DNA of 64,000 bases from Ophiosphaerella korrae (GCA_028456385.1 JALNQF010000040.1:62001-126000), one strand, 5' to 3'. Numbered from the stretch's first letter, positions 22,926-35,292 are shown. Program-made: numbers and translations. The notes: generated by a model not told the origin, from the letters alone.

Positions 22926-24192
22926 ATGGCGCCGTTTCTCGCTACCAAAATATCCCGTAGTTTACCCTTTCGTCCATCTACAGCCTCGGAACAGTTTCGC
23001 GAGCAATGGACTCAGCCTGGTGACGTTTTTAGCGTCCTACTCATTCTCGGCGGCGACGTTGTAGCTCGCGCTTTGGCACAGCTTGCTGGCACTGGATTCG
23101 CCCCGGTCACATTCTCGTTCGGCATGACAACCCCCACACCTAAAGTTTCCTATTCGTGTTGCTAACGAGTTACGATTTATAGGCTGGTTGGCTTATTCAG
23201 TATCCGCACTTGTCTCTGCCTTCAGCGAAAATAAACTCATGCCTCAGGATCCTGACTGCAAATGTAAAGTTATACACGGCAAGACCGGGCACACCCGGGA
23301 AAACTCAAGCTGGATTCTTGGAAGGATTATGCGAGACTTTGAGAAATGGGCCCATCCGGATACAAAGGCGATTACAGAAAAGCTCCTTAAAGAAAAGCGG
23401 AGTAATTCGACTAGAGGGGAACCACTTCGAGCTGGTCTCGTCGTAACGATCTATCAGCCGAGCACGAAGGTAGTAGCCGGCAGAGCCAAGCGGGATGGGA
23501 TATACTGGAGCGGCATTGTCACGATGGTAGTGCAGCTGGGGGTCGCGGCCATACCCTGTGGACTTTTCGGCGATTGGAGTATCCTAATAATTACTGGCGC
23601 CGGTACTGGTCTTGCTATCGCAACAGGCCTACTCCCACAATGGAAGAAAGAAAAATGGGCTTGTCGCCATTCATCAAGGGACCCATATATCCTTACCCGG
23701 GGGAACGGTGCCCAGCATGCCATCGTCATACTAGGCAACGAACGGGGCTTGAATCTAGAGGATTTAGCGGTGGGACAGAGCAATATCGAGGTCGCCACTA
23801 ATGTTACTACTCGAATTGCTCTCTTCGTACTATCTGCTCTTTGGGTTCTACTTCTTATTACGGCCGCAGGACTCAAGGCCAATACCTGGTTTCTACTCGC
23901 TGTCGGCGGACTGGGCATGGTCCAGAATCTATTTGTCGCTGGCTGGGGACGGAATCCAGAAAACTTTGGCATCCCACTCGAATATGTTGCTGTCTATGGA
24001 GAGGCAAAGGTAATGGAGACGCTGTTTGTAGTCGAGGCAAATTATCCACATTTAGGCCGCAGTATGCGAGATGAATTCTTTTCGGGAAGAATCTATCCTA
24101 GAGAGATTGAGAGGTGGCAGGAATTTGAGAAAATGGCTGGGGCTAACAATAGAGATGTTTACGATGAGGTAGATGAGAAAAATAAGATGTAG
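22926..24192 (+). CDS. Multi-pass membrane protein, copy A, 401 aa
   Basis: Two exons, 22926-23121 and 23183-24192, give a protein clearly paralogous to the one at 52666-54028. Shared segments include the first hydrophobic block (FSVLLILGGDVV), FSFGW at the splice junction, YILTRGNGAQHA, and LNLEDLAVG. About five or six hydrophobic segments are visible: two in the N-terminal third, IVTMVVQLGVAAIP and the WSILIITGAG block in the middle, and two after the LNLEDLAVG motif. It is therefore probably an integral membrane protein with a conserved loop between the two helix groups. The intron 23122-23182 has a perfect CTAAC branch site but a GC donor (GCATGA), where copy B has GTGAGC, so splicing may be weak or lost. 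No named family is recognised. A HET-gene tail relic follows 330 bp downstream. Confidence 0.8.
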
Positions 24193-24519
24193 GTGAGAGG
24201 ACTAAGATGCACGCGGGATAATTACGATGTAGGCATTCCACCGTATATCTCACTTGTTTAGCTTAGTAACGTTCAGAGTTTTCAGGCGCTAAAATATACT
24301 GTGTCTTGATGATGTGAGTGAAAAAAAGGCGCTGAACTACTGTATTTCCTACGTGAATGCTCCAAATTTCTGAAACTGCGGCTCCGGAAATATGAACCCA
24401 AAAAGAACATATCCTAAGCTGTTGCAGTGCACCTTAAGTAGCGACTGAGCTGAAATCGAGCTAGATGTTATCTTGCTTGCAGACCTGCGATACAGCGCTA
24501 AGCAGTTTATCGGCGATTT

Positions 24520-24609
24520 TTGCATGGATACAAGAGGGGTGGGTCGCCCGAGTTAGACATGTATCATCCGAAAGTCGACGTCGAGGAGCAAGTTCTTGAT
24601 GTTGCGTAG
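24520..24609 (+). pseudogene. Tail-end relic of a HET gene
   Basis: About 28 codons ending in a TAG at 24607-24609. They read GGSPELDMYHPKVDVEEQV near the end, against GGLPELDIYHPKINIEEQV at the C-terminus of the HET gene ending at 12778; stop position and a few bases beyond also agree. Nothing upstream (24193-24519) extends the match, so only the last exon fragment of a former copy survives. Confidence 0.8.
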
Positions 24610-27600
24610 GATGTCATCGCTGTATGGAGAATGCTTTCACAAATTTTGAGCCAATGATCCAGGTACTTGCTAAACTCATCTAAATGAGATATTACCGGGT
24701 GATGGGTGACATAAGAAAAATGCATGTTTCTCAAGATTCTGATTCTCTTTCGAAGACTACCACACATCAAGAGCTACACAGGCTTTCTTACTCGATGAGC
24801 TAACCGCGCTATGCACACCCACTCTGCAGTCTAGACGAGTATCATGAATTGTCTTGGCTAGGTAGGTGTCGCGGCCTCGTTGCGAGTGTTGCACTCATAA
24901 GCCTCGGCTTCTCCGCCTAGCGCACCTCTACCTGATCCGTTTCAACGTGACAATAGCTACAGATGTCATGCCATCACCGTCGGCTACAGCATAGTCGCCC
25001 TCCAACACGATCCAATACTTCATGGAATGAAGTCCTGGTAGAGACCCGTGCCGCATTGCGACAGCAACCATTGCCCGCATACGGCTTCCAAGAAATACGT
25101 GAGACGTTATCGCTAGGCTTGGCCGATAACTCTTACGCAGAAAACCTCCTTAGCATAGCGCGCATAGCTCGACATCGCCGAAACTAGCATCAGACTGGTC
25201 CCTCCGTGAATGGCTAAGTATAGCGCCCTTCTTGAAGACCCGCCTCAGTCGCTCCAGGCCAGTCGCTAGGGCCGCGGGTACGTCAATTGAGGCAGTACCT
25301 GCGTCATGGTGTAGAACCCCATGTCTGGCAGAAAAGCGCGTGCTCATTGGCGAGTTGGTGTTTGACCTCGAAACATTCAGACGCGGCGCAGTGTTGCTTG
25401 CATAGGGGCGCTATTTCGAGATAGGGCTGTGGAAATAAGGCGCGAGCGCCACGGCCCCCAAAATACAGGAACAAGGTTTGGTCATTAAGGGAGTTCGCGA
25501 TTCGCATTCATCGTCAAGTTCGTTATGGATTGCTTGGTGGGGGCTTGCTTCTCGTATTGCTCATTTCCCCATTTTCTCTAGTAGAGCGGCGGCTAGGTGG
25601 TGGGTGTCTATTTGTGTAATAGGTGTTCACGTGCGAACTGTGGCTGAACCATTCATGGGGCTTAGCGCGGGGAGGGAGTGCTGCGCCTCACCCTTCCCAT
25701 AGCGCATCACCAAACACTCAAACAACAAACGCGACAAGGCGCTGACCAATCCCAGGCTCTTTTTCTGCCATTCTATGAAACCGGCACAGCCCTGTCAGAT
25801 CCGACAGCATGCTTCCCTTCAATGCTGGGTGTTCGAGAGCTTGGACGACCGTGGTGAGGTTGGGTAGCAGGGCCTTGCCAGGGCACTTTCGTTGGCCACG
25901 GCGGCCGAACTTGTGCCGGACAAGAACAAACCAGTGAGCGCGAGAGGAAGCCGTTGCATTGCGTCGAGGATGGGATGATTAGATGCCGGCCCTCAAGATA
26001 CTAGACGCCGTCCGCCGAAATAAGATGAACGAAAGCAGTGGAGAGCTGGTCGTTCGCGGTGTGTTGGCAACCGCGCAATCAAACTGCCCCATTGATGAAA
26101 GTCCATGGTACGATTAACGGCCGACGCCGATGATCATCAGTTACATTTCTTCCTAGAGAATGTTGGAAGCAAGTGTGGGCGAATGGGCTTGACCGGTGAG
26201 GCTGCAATGCATGCGGGGCGCGACTAAGCGCATGTGCGTGCCGACCAGCAAAGTCGGTGAGTCTCCATCTCGCGAACGCACGCCCACATCATCTTCCCTG
26301 CGAGCAACTCGTTTCGCAAGATTATCGCGAAATTGAGAACCTATTGCGATTGAGGGTGACCGTGGGGTTGGGTGTTTGGTGCTGGCATGTGCCTGGCTGG
26401 AAGTCCTTGAGATGCAGGGCCGCCCTGTGAGTTTATGGGAGTATTGCGCAAGCGATGACAGTTGTATCGGCACTTGCACGATTTTCCCGGTACACTTCAG
26501 GTCTGAATACATACGCGCTCCGGCTGTCCCTGTCTTGGTGTACACCTGGTGTTTTGGAGTGGTGGGGCATTGGGCGTAGAAAGAACAATGAAAGACCAAT
26601 GCCGACGTGCAATATGATCTTCTTGCTATGTAGATGAGAAGTATGGTCCACTATTGGTCGTACGACCACGTTGGACTGATGTAGAATGAATGCCATCAAC
26701 ACTCTTTGTTGCCACTCAACTTTGCTAATGCTATTGTCGCGATGTCATCTGACTAGAGATTGAGCCAACGCATCTTGCTCTATAACTTGAGATACATAGA
26801 TCTTCGCCTTCATCCCAGCAGAAGAGTGGTAGTAGTAAGCACACGATAGCGATCAACAATAGCACGTGAAGCTCCCGCGCCAGCACTTTGGGCTTCGTGA
26901 GGCTTCAACCGCAGATCTTCAACTCATAGATTTACCGCCCACCAGGCTATCCCTGGGCTTATAATCGACGTGTTCACGGCACTGAGTCGTGAAGCGACAG
27001 CGGATCCTCCGGTTCCAGCAAACACGTTCAAACGTGCCGGAGAGGGCAGATTCGCCGTTGAGATAACGATTGATCTGCGCCGAACGCTGGATAGTGTTCG
27101 GTAAATGAGGTTAAGCTCGCCTCACTATTCTCGGCTCAAAGCAACGCGTCGGAGAATTCAATAAATTGATGTGAGTATTTCTGGCAAAAAAATCTACGTC
27201 AGGTTATTGGGATGGAGAGTTTTGCGAATCGTGATGTCAGCCAATCGGTATGGACCTAAGTTCTACTGTTTATGCAGGACAGATGGGGCTCTTGAACGAA
27301 AGAGTATGCATGGATACTTTATTTTTGAAGGTAGTGACATAGTTACAACCCTCAAACATGTTTTTGTTAGTAGCAGTATCCTCACCTCATACCCCCCATC
27401 CATGAAAACGACATCCACGTAGCGAGCACGACGTCACCCACATCCTACCGCCACAAGCCCCTATACACCATAACACTCCCCACCATGTTACTATCTATAC
27501 ACACCACCAAAACCCACCAACGATTCCCGCCACCACATCCAATATCCACCAAATATTCACGTGCACCCACCTCACCCTCAGCGCCGCCACTTCCCGCACG

Positions 27601-28678
27601 CCACCAGGCCCACCAGGCCACCCATGCCACTCCAACCCATAACTTACCACCGCTAAGATCCCACTTTCCTCCAGCCCCCAGCATGCCCTGCCCCGCACAC
27701 CACGAAAAAGCACCAACAATGATGCTACTGCTCCTACTCCTGCTCCCACCCCGTCTCACCCACCCCGTTTCGGCCGGGGGAATCAGCCAGGCCAACACAC
27801 TGACGACGCGCGCATGCCTTCACCACGGGAGCGGACCCCACCACCTGCGCAAGGCCACATGAGTGCGCGCAGTATTGAAAAATGGCGCGCTGGTGGCCCC
27901 ACGCGCAGGAATAGGAAGGGGGTGGTGTCGAGCAGGATAAAGAAAGCAGACAAAGGGTGGTCGTGGGTTTGCGTAGTGACCGGGGCGCGCGATGGCGGGA
28001 GCGGGCGACCAAGGGAACTTGCAGGGCGCGTGAGCGCGCGCGGTGTGAGTGCGATTGGAGTGCGCGGCGTAGATGCGTGCTGCGTGTCTCAGAGTGCAAT
28101 TTACCGAACGAGCAAGTCACGGGGTGTGCAAATCTGCACACCACCTATACATAGCAAAGGAAGCGAGGTAAGTTTAGGGAAAAATGAGATAAGCAAGAGT
28201 GTTAGTGGTAGAAGCTTAAGAAAATCATTTATTGAAGGCGAAAATCGAGTGCAAAAAATGTAATGCTATTTCTTGGATCGGTGGTTGCACCGATGTGCAC
28301 AGTATCCTTGCTAGCTAATCCTCGTCCCTCTTTCGTCATCCCAAGCCCTGGTTTCCAGGGTTGGCTATCTCGTTGACGGCGTTGCACCGCGTCATGGGTG
28401 AGGATCATAGTCGCTTTCTCTCATGAGCCCTGCGTTTTCCATATGCAGGGCCGCGCTCCTTTCCAACTTTGTAAAAACAGTGCAAGACAAACAAGACGGC
28501 TAAAGTCCGGTAGATGCAGAATTACAGCAGTGGGTTCGTGCGAAGCTTTTTCAGCGTCCGCAGGAGTCGTCGCTTGGGCCGGTGGGCTGCGTTGGTTGGC
28601 GGTAGCTCGGGTTGGTGGGGGGTATTGATGTCATGTATATTAATAGTGGGTGTTTCGAAAGGTGTTGGAAATGTTTAT
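24610..28678. other. Gene-poor region, about 4 kb
   Basis: No gene is called. Overlapping frames on both strands (for example near 25304-25507 minus, 25478-25702 plus, 26153-26599 minus, 27445-28144 minus) carry no recognisable domain. From about 27430 to 27800 the plus strand is strongly C-rich, which opens long frames on both strands by composition alone. A stop-free but ATG-less minus-strand stretch near 25730-25983 could be an old exon. The right end (28160-28678) is the 3' flank of the gene ending at 28679. Confidence 0.45.
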
Positions 28679-29428
28679 TCAGCGGTAGTAGTTGGATGAG
28701 CGGTGATCGCGGATATCACGGCGGGTTGGCTCGCGGACCTCGACAGCGTAGTGCTTTGCGTTGCGTCGAAGCTTAGCAACATCTTCCTCGTAGAGCGAGC
28801 CGCGCTTGGAGTGGGAGTGGGCGGTGTTGCTGATCTCAGAGAGGACGCGCTTTGGCGTGGGCTGCGACTCTGGCCAGTCTACAATCTCCCCAGATCGTGG
28901 TCGTGATGGCTTGGTCTTCTTGGGCTCGTGGGAGAGTTTGACGGAGTGGCTGCGCCGGACTGGCGAGGAAGAGGGAAGACGGGGAGCGACATAGTAGCTA
29001 CGGTCCATGGAGACGAAAGAATGGCGAGAGCGGTGTCGTAGGCTGCGCTCAATAGCCTTGAGGAGGCTGCTGACCTCAACGTAACCGGCTGGGATCTCGA
29101 CACGGACGGGCTTGTGGTCTTCTTCCTGGGTGGAGTAGGTGTTGCCGTCAGACTTGTTGTAGATGAAGCGAGCAACTTCCTGGGCAAGGCGATGGCCGGC
29201 ATCACAGAGCTGCTCGTGGCTGCGGTGGACCTCAAGTGGGTTGTGGCAGTAGGCACACTTGCGAGCGTGGATCTCAAAGTGGTAGGCGGCCCAGGACTCG
29301 GCAGTGTTGACTGGTCGTGAAACGCCCTCGACCGGGTCCTTGTAGAAGCCAACCACCCGCTCCTTCTTAGGGGAGGAGGGGGGAGCGGGCTGGATCATAG
29401 CGGGCTTGGTGGTGCGTAGATAAGGCAT
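28679..29428 (-). CDS. Conserved hypothetical protein with a paired-cysteine motif, 249 aa
   Basis: Single-exon frame. The ATG at 29428 is preferred because the frame upstream to 29536 starts only with TTG. Residues about 50-85 hold the most ordered part: WAAYHFEIHARKCAYCHNP followed by LCDAGH, i.e. Cys-X2-Cys and later Cys/His residues that could bind a metal. A second ordered block (VEIPAGYVEVSSLLKAIE, about 115-132) follows. The C-terminal half is Ser/Arg/Pro-rich and probably disordered. It has the look of a protein conserved across filamentous ascomycetes without known function; this is recognition by eye. It is a well-formed gene and stands alone. Confidence 0.8.
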   Translation of the reverse strand: MPYLRTTKPAMIQPAPPSSPKKERVVGFYKDPVEGVSRPVNTAESWAAYHFEIHARKCAYCHNPLEVHRSHEQLCDAGHRLAQEVARFIYNKSDGNTYSTQEEDHKPVRVEIPAGYVEVSSLLKAIERSLRHRSRHSFVSMDRSYYVAPRLPSSSPVRRSHSVKLSHEPKKTKPSRPRSGEIVDWPESQPTPKRVLSEISNTAHSHSKRGSLYEEDVAKLRRNAKHYAVEVREPTRRDIRDHRSSNYYR

Positions 29429-32400
29429 GTTGGTGGTGGTGGTTGGGTTCTTCAGGATGGAACGCAACGTGGGAGCCGTTGTGAAGGTGGTGCTAAGGTA
29501 GGTTGGAATGAGGATGATCAAGTCACTCCCCAACAAGAGTGACTTTGGAGTGGAAGGGTGAGTGGTTGCTGGTGGTCAGTTTGGATTTGTTGCTGGATGG
29601 TCGAAGTGCTTGGGCGGTGATGTAGGTGGGCGTGGATGGAAATATATATCTTGCGACATCTGGAGGCCGTCAAGCAGACTAGCAGGACCAGGCGCACAGC
29701 TGCCTTGGGCTAATACTGGCATGCAGGCGCCACTTGCAGGGCCCAGTGACCGGGGGTGTAGCGAGGGCGGTGGGAGGTCTTGGGCATGACGACAAGCACT
29801 CGAGGCGCTTGTTCACGCTAGAAACACGTTTCGCGTCGTCGCAGAAGGGCGTGACGGCGTCTACCTCGCTGCCGCCGCCTGCCAGCGCGTCCTGTAACGG
29901 CAAGATGGACGGGCTGCAGCAGAGGCTCGCGCCCACCGCCAGCTGCCGCCCAGTGCCCGGCGGCGTGGAGAGCTGGTCGCTGGTCGCTGGTCGCTGGTCG
30001 GCGCAAACATGTTCGGCCCTGTCGCCTGCCGCCTGCCGCTCCTCTGTCGCACATCCAGACAGGTCAGTTGCTGCAATTGCGCATGTTTGATTCGATGCTG
30101 CGCCCGGCCTGGCGTTCCGTTCGCAGGCATTCTATTGTCCTAGCCTCTTAGGCCGTGGTTGCCTTGTTTGGTGACTCTCTGCCTGGTGAGGCACCGCCAC
30201 GGCCATGCCGTGCCGGGCCTAGCGCTGCCAGACACCCCACCTCGACCTCCCTCCTCCTCCCTCGCTCTGCTCAATTGCGCAGCCCTCGCTAGGGTCTCAC
30301 CGCACTCGCACTGCCACACCTCCTGGCCCCCCATTCTCTCGTCGACTCCACGCATTGCACTGCACCATCGTGGCTGCGACTTGTGCAACCTGTGGAGGTA
30401 TTCACTGTGCAATTCGCGCCACGCCATTCGACCGCTCTCCATCACCGCCCGTTGTTGGGACGGTGCTCCACTGTGCGGTTACCTGCCGCCGTCTCTCCCC
30501 GCGGCCACTTTGCTCGAGTGCGCCCTTTTGTGCAAATCATTGTTTGACCAGAGTCACTTGCGCGCCTTTCCGAAGACTCATCCATCAACGCCCACCACCC
30601 TGTTGCTCAAGCTGGTCTGGCCGCCGGCAGCCGAGCTACCGACGCCATGCATCCCATCGCTTGATGCGCCTGTAATATGCCCACTCTCGTCTTGCTGACC
30701 GGAATTCTGCATCGCTTTACTCTCATTCGCCCATGCATCTAATCCTGCAGTAGTTCGCGCCTGCCGAGCTGAGGATTTGCAATCGTCCACACTGGCATAC
30801 GCACACTTGCAACCCCCAACAACAACACCATTGTATCATTATTTCACATGGCACGGCATAGCATCCAACAGGCATGTGCATTATGTATTCCCTCATGCGG
30901 CACACTAGGTGCATTCCGCAATCAATCCTCTGCGCCGGCCGGTGAGTCAAACTCCAGACATGCAGAGCACGCGGATATGTCTTGCTCTTGGCCAAGATAT
31001 GACTCCCAACCCACTGGTCGGTCCGCCCCGCACGTCGGACAAAAAGTTTAGGCCGATGCTCGCTCTGCGTTTCCCTACACGGGCACCTAGGCATTCTAGC
31101 TCATGTGACCTGCTCAATCTTCCTCTTAGCCAAACTCACCGTCGCTACTAGCGCGGCTCTGCAGACGTCACCAACACTTGCACAGCTGCGAACGAGCGGA
31201 TGACGGATAGCGACGTATGTAGCTGTGCTACATGCAGCTAGCCGGTGCCTTGCAATCTCACTCGTTACTCAGCCTGTGTACGGCCGCTGCATGCCACCGT
31301 TCCCAAGCCTTGGGCCCCCAACTGACGTCCCTATCAAGCCTACCCATACCAACGCCACATTCTGGCAACAGGAGATTGACCTAGACACTAATCAATCCCA
31401 AGATGATGGGATTTCTTGACATCCAAGGGCATACGTAATCCAGTTTTGTGGTACCTGTCTCAGTTGCCTACTATCAGCACACCTAGATCGACCCCGTCGT
31501 TAGACCCTGACCCACAGTCGAGGCCTGGAAATAACGGATATTGAGTCTGCCCATGCAACCCTAACCACGGGCTTGCCGCAATTCGATCTGGAGCATTGCC
31601 CTATCAACCGATGCAGTGGCTAGGCAACTGCGTCCTTGTGTCACTGAACCTGCTTCTTGGGTAACACCAATCGGTAGCTGCCTGCCAGCCTACGCGGACA
31701 TCAATCATCACGCCAACATCGTTCGTTGAATAATCAATAGATAATCTGACAGGTCCAACTAGGGTATGACTGCTCTATGTCTACGCCAGCAAACTGTGCG
31801 ATGTTGCGGATTCTGTTAGAATAAGTCTAGCAAGTCATCGTCCCACATCTTGACATGTGCCTTGACCTAGCATTTCAGGAAAGCTATGACTGGCCCATCA
31901 TGCTCATCCACAGGCACATTGCGTAGTTTCTCTTCTCTTGGCTGCAGCTAATTCGCGTTTGAAGGGCAGAAAATCAACTCTGCCTTTCTGTGCAATGTCA
32001 CACAAAACCTTTTGGTTATATTCCAAACCATGATCACGCCAGCTGGTATGAGTTTTGACAACGCATCAACTATAGAAATCGGGACTCAAAGAAGCAAGCT
32101 GAGCTGACCAATTCACCGGTTTGTGCGATAGAGTGGGGCGATTACTTGGACGCTCACCTCAGGCTGCACGCAATCGGAGGCAAATCATTTATAAATAACA
32201 ATTATGAAGCTTGCCTGCATACATCTTGTCTATGCCGGGAGGTGGCGAATTGCCTGTATCGACCACGCTACATGTTTTAGGTCTTGCAGCGAAGTTCTTC
32301 CCTTTTCAGCGCCGGTTGGCAGCCAAGCGACGCATGGAGACAGGCTCGGTGAGCTTCGCGCTTATGCTCACCCTTCGAGAAGTCAACGAGGCTGGCAGAC

Positions 32401-32904
32401 GCTGCAACCCCGCAGTTTGCTGGATAGTGCTGCAGACTCACCGTTCCTGTCTGCTGCTGCATCACGCCGCTAGATGTTCAAAGTCAGTAGCTGCATGGGA
32501 CATGCACCGCTGGGAACATGTGCGGTGTATTCTCCGGTATCGCAGTAGAGCCGCAACATCGCGCCCCCTATTTGCTTGGTTCCTAGGGCAGATCAAGGCA
32601 TCACATACATGTGTCTGGGTCCGAATGACCATGGAAACCAAGAATCCTTCCGATCTTGAGATCGCAATTGAACATAAGAGCTGAGACACATGACACCGCG
32701 TTCAACGCACAGGTCAGCGTTAACCTGTACCTGGGCTAGCGCGCGATCCGTGCTCTCCACCTCACACCGCTTTTCAGGAAACTTTGCTGAGACATGCGAC
32801 GCACAATTTTCCTAGAAATACCATTATCCCCTTCCTCTTCCCTTCTACACTTGACGGTCCAGTGCTTAAACAACCACAAAAAATCAAGAGAAGGTTCATT
32901 GGAA
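29429..32904. other. Long divergent intergenic region, 3.5 kb
   Basis: This lies between two divergently transcribed genes. Frames such as 30159-30698 plus and 30140-30445 minus overlap across strands and have biased composition, so they are not called. A heptamer, GCTGGTC, is repeated four times in tandem at about 29972-30000. The length is unusual for an ordinary promoter region and could include long 5' UTRs or noncoding transcripts, which cannot be judged from sequence. Confidence 0.45.
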
Positions 32905-33620
32905 ATGCCAGCCCGCAGCGTGTGCTTGAATGTCTTCACCAGCAGTCTTGGTCAGGCGGTGAGGGACGATGGAAGTGTAATTGGGGGGAATGGCCTGCGA
33001 CATGGAGTAATGGAGAGGAGAGATAGTGCACAGAGTGGTATGTTCAGCCCATCTGATATTCATAGTCTCACCTTCTGTTTTTCATGTTCTAACATGCGTC
33101 TCAGACATTCCTCGAAGGTCTTCTGCTGGCTCTATTGCATCCGCACCCACACCGCCATCAGCAACATCGCCCATTCCAGCATTCAATCGAGCAGAAATGT
33201 TCTCTTCGCTCCGGCCCATGGCTTCTACTGAGAGCCTGAACTTCGCTCTGAATTCCAAGCGTGCGTTTTCCCATGCGGGCCTCATGCAGGAACCCGATTT
33301 CTTTCCTCTTTGGGATCTGGCGCACATGGCGGCCCCACTCTCCGCTCCACCCAGTTTCACCAACTCGAGAGGCTTGGACCTGTTTTATCTTGATTATTTT
33401 CTAAATCTAATGCTAACGTTGCGCAGCCTGCACTACATGCTCTGGTGGCCCTGCCAAACGTCGCTGCTCCCGCTGCAAATCAGCCTACTACTGCGACAGG
33501 AACTGCCAAAAGTCTGACTGGAAGACGCACCGCAACACCTGCGAGCCTGCCACCCAAGGCTACACCAGCGCACCCGCAACGCCTAATTTCTCCAACCCTG
33601 CTTCTCCCACCAACGAGTGA
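32905..33620 (+). CDS. Small MYND zinc-finger protein, 191 aa
   Basis: Three exons in phase: 32905-33037, 33105-33353 and 33427-33620. The introns are 67 nt (GTATGT donor, CTAAC branch) and 73 nt (GTTTCA donor, CTAAC branch). The C-terminal exon encodes a MYND finger, a Cys/His zinc-binding protein-interaction module: CTTC, then CSRC, YYCDRNCQ, and a final H-X3-C (residues about 128-165). The N-terminal 125 residues are Ser/Ala/Pro-rich with no other domain. The start is uncertain: an in-frame ATG at 32794 is also open and would add 37 residues. A role as an adaptor or transcriptional partner is inferred from MYND biology only. Confidence 0.82.
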
Positions 33621-34504
33621 GGGCCTCGCATCTCACCATTTCCCCGCCAAATGCGTCTTGTCTTGCTATGAATCTAGAATGGAGAACTAAAGGCTGCTCG
33701 AAGCAGTGCACCAAAGTGCTACGACGACCCACGAAACGATCTCAACTATTACTGCTACTGTGTATAGAAAAAAACCATTTGTTTTCAGCGTTTCCCAGGA
33801 GGAGGTCTGGAGTTTTCAGGGTTCAAAACAAGTTAGAATAAGGCCAAAAAAGCATTCACTTGCTCAATCAGATTAGATCAGACTTCTTCGTTACTTTTTT
33901 GCGATTGGCGGCGCGCCGGAAGGGCCCTTGTTTCGTGGCTTCTTTGCTTGGCTGCGAAAGTTATGTATCACAAATGAGAAGATTATGCGCTTTGTCCAGT
34001 GTATCTTATTGTTGCTTAGTCGCCGTTTTTCACATTTGAAATCCTGATACGTATGAAAGGGGCACCTTTGAACTTTAATTTTCTTGTGGGTCTTTGCATT
34101 TTCCCCCCGTTCAACATTCCAGAACGAAGCTTATTGTACACCGACATTTCGGAAATAGGTCGAGGAGGAATGGGTCGACGTGCAGAAAGGAGCCGGTCAC
34201 GTCCAATGGATCTAGCCTTTCGCTGTTCGACTTGACTTTGCACGCAGACGTGTTCGGAAAGACACAGAGAGCGGTGTGCCTGTGTGAATATGCACACTTT
34301 CGAGCCTCCAGTGCGGCTCTTGCCCTGCCTCCACGTGGAGACCCTCCAGCCATCCCACGTTTCCGGAAAAGCGCCACGTGGACGGCACTCGGGTGCATGC
34401 CCTCTGCAGCACGCGACGCGCCGTGCATGAAAAGTAGCCTCCATCTTAACTTCCATCATAACGGTAAAGTATGTTGGATTCAAAAATAACCCTGCGCCAC
34501 AAAC
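33621..34504. other. Convergent spacer, no gene seen
   Basis: It lies between the 3' end of the MYND gene and the 3' end of the minus-strand membrane-protein gene. Frames from 34016 to 34489 overlap in several phases and lack features. Confidence 0.5.
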
Positions 34505-35235
34505 TTACGCCATTTCATCGACTCCTGCCACGCCACTTTCCTCGTGGCTTGCTTCCGCCGCCGCCTCGTCCTGCCGGTCTAGCGACGGTACATACCCGTC
34601 CTTGAGGCCGGTGGCAACGTTCCCGAGCTTGATGTGGCCGACGGAGAAGGAGGTGTTCTGGCACTGCGGACAGGATATTGGGTAGCGCATGCCCGGCGTC
34701 AGAGCATCTTGCAACTGGCGCCCAATAAAGTAGACATGGATAAGACTGTGAAAAACTAATCAGCAAAAAAAAAAAAACACACACACACACACACACACAC
34801 ATGCACGCGTGCTTCCATCCCATTCCCCCATCGCCCCCAGACTTACAAATTACATATCAGAAAATTCGTCCCATATGTTCCCAGCATCACCATCCCTTGG
34901 TCCACCCACCCCACCCCGCCCATAAACACCCAGGCCAGAATCAAGCACACCAGCAGCCCCACGGCAATGATTATGTCGAACACGAGGTGGATTGGCGTGC
35001 CGGTGAGGCCGCTTGCTTGACAGCCGCATTTACGCTCGTTGGCGAGGAGGAGCGCGGAGAAGGCGGAGCTGAAGAAGAGGGGCAGGATGCCAATGGCCGG
35101 GTTTACGTTTGCGGAGATGATGCCTTGGATCAGGAGGATGATGAAGGCTGGGGGGAAGGTGGCGAGGGATATGGCACGTAGGGCGTGTGGGACGGATTTG
35201 GTGAAGATTGTGAGGTTGAGGAGGGGGCCGGCCAT
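34505..35235 (-). CDS. Four-helix membrane protein, 209 aa
   Basis: Two exons on the minus strand: 35235-34847 and 34745-34505. The intron is 34746-34846 (101 nt, GTAAGT donor), and the phases match. Four hydrophobic segments are visible: ISLATFPPAFIILLIQGII (about residues 22-40), IGILPLFFSSAFSALLL (about 48-64), IHLVFDIIIAVGLLVCLIL (about 81-99), and a last one around LGTYGTNFLICNFLIHVYF (about 118-136) that spans the splice site. A C-terminal cytosolic tail carries CPQC. The start at ATG 35235 is chosen because upstream codons encode a Lys run from the poly-T tract. The stop TAA at 34505-34507 overlaps a GTAAGT, so a further small exon is possible. Function unknown; it resembles a widespread fungal membrane-protein family. 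Confidence 0.82.
34765..34801. repeat. Poly-A / (CA)12 microsatellite inside an intron
   Basis: Thirteen A residues followed by about 12 CA units, entirely within the intron of the minus-strand membrane-protein gene. On the transcript it reads (TG)n followed by T-rich sequence before the acceptor, forming a long polypyrimidine-like tract. Confidence 0.95.
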
Positions 35236-35292
35236 GGTTTGAATTGATAATCGTCTAATTTGGGTTCTGGGGTTGGTTTTGGTGGTGTACAG

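Noticed and set aside
26153..26599. 148-codon minus-strand frame
   Set aside because: Composition is erratic, no domain is seen, and three other frames overlap it.
27445..28263. Several 80-150 codon frames on both strands
   Set aside because: The strongly C-rich plus strand lacks stops by composition; both strands are open at once and no feature is recognisable.
30140..30790. Frames of 70-179 codons on both strands
   Set aside because: They overlap on opposite strands, are dominated by C/G-rich composition and show no domain or conserved motif.
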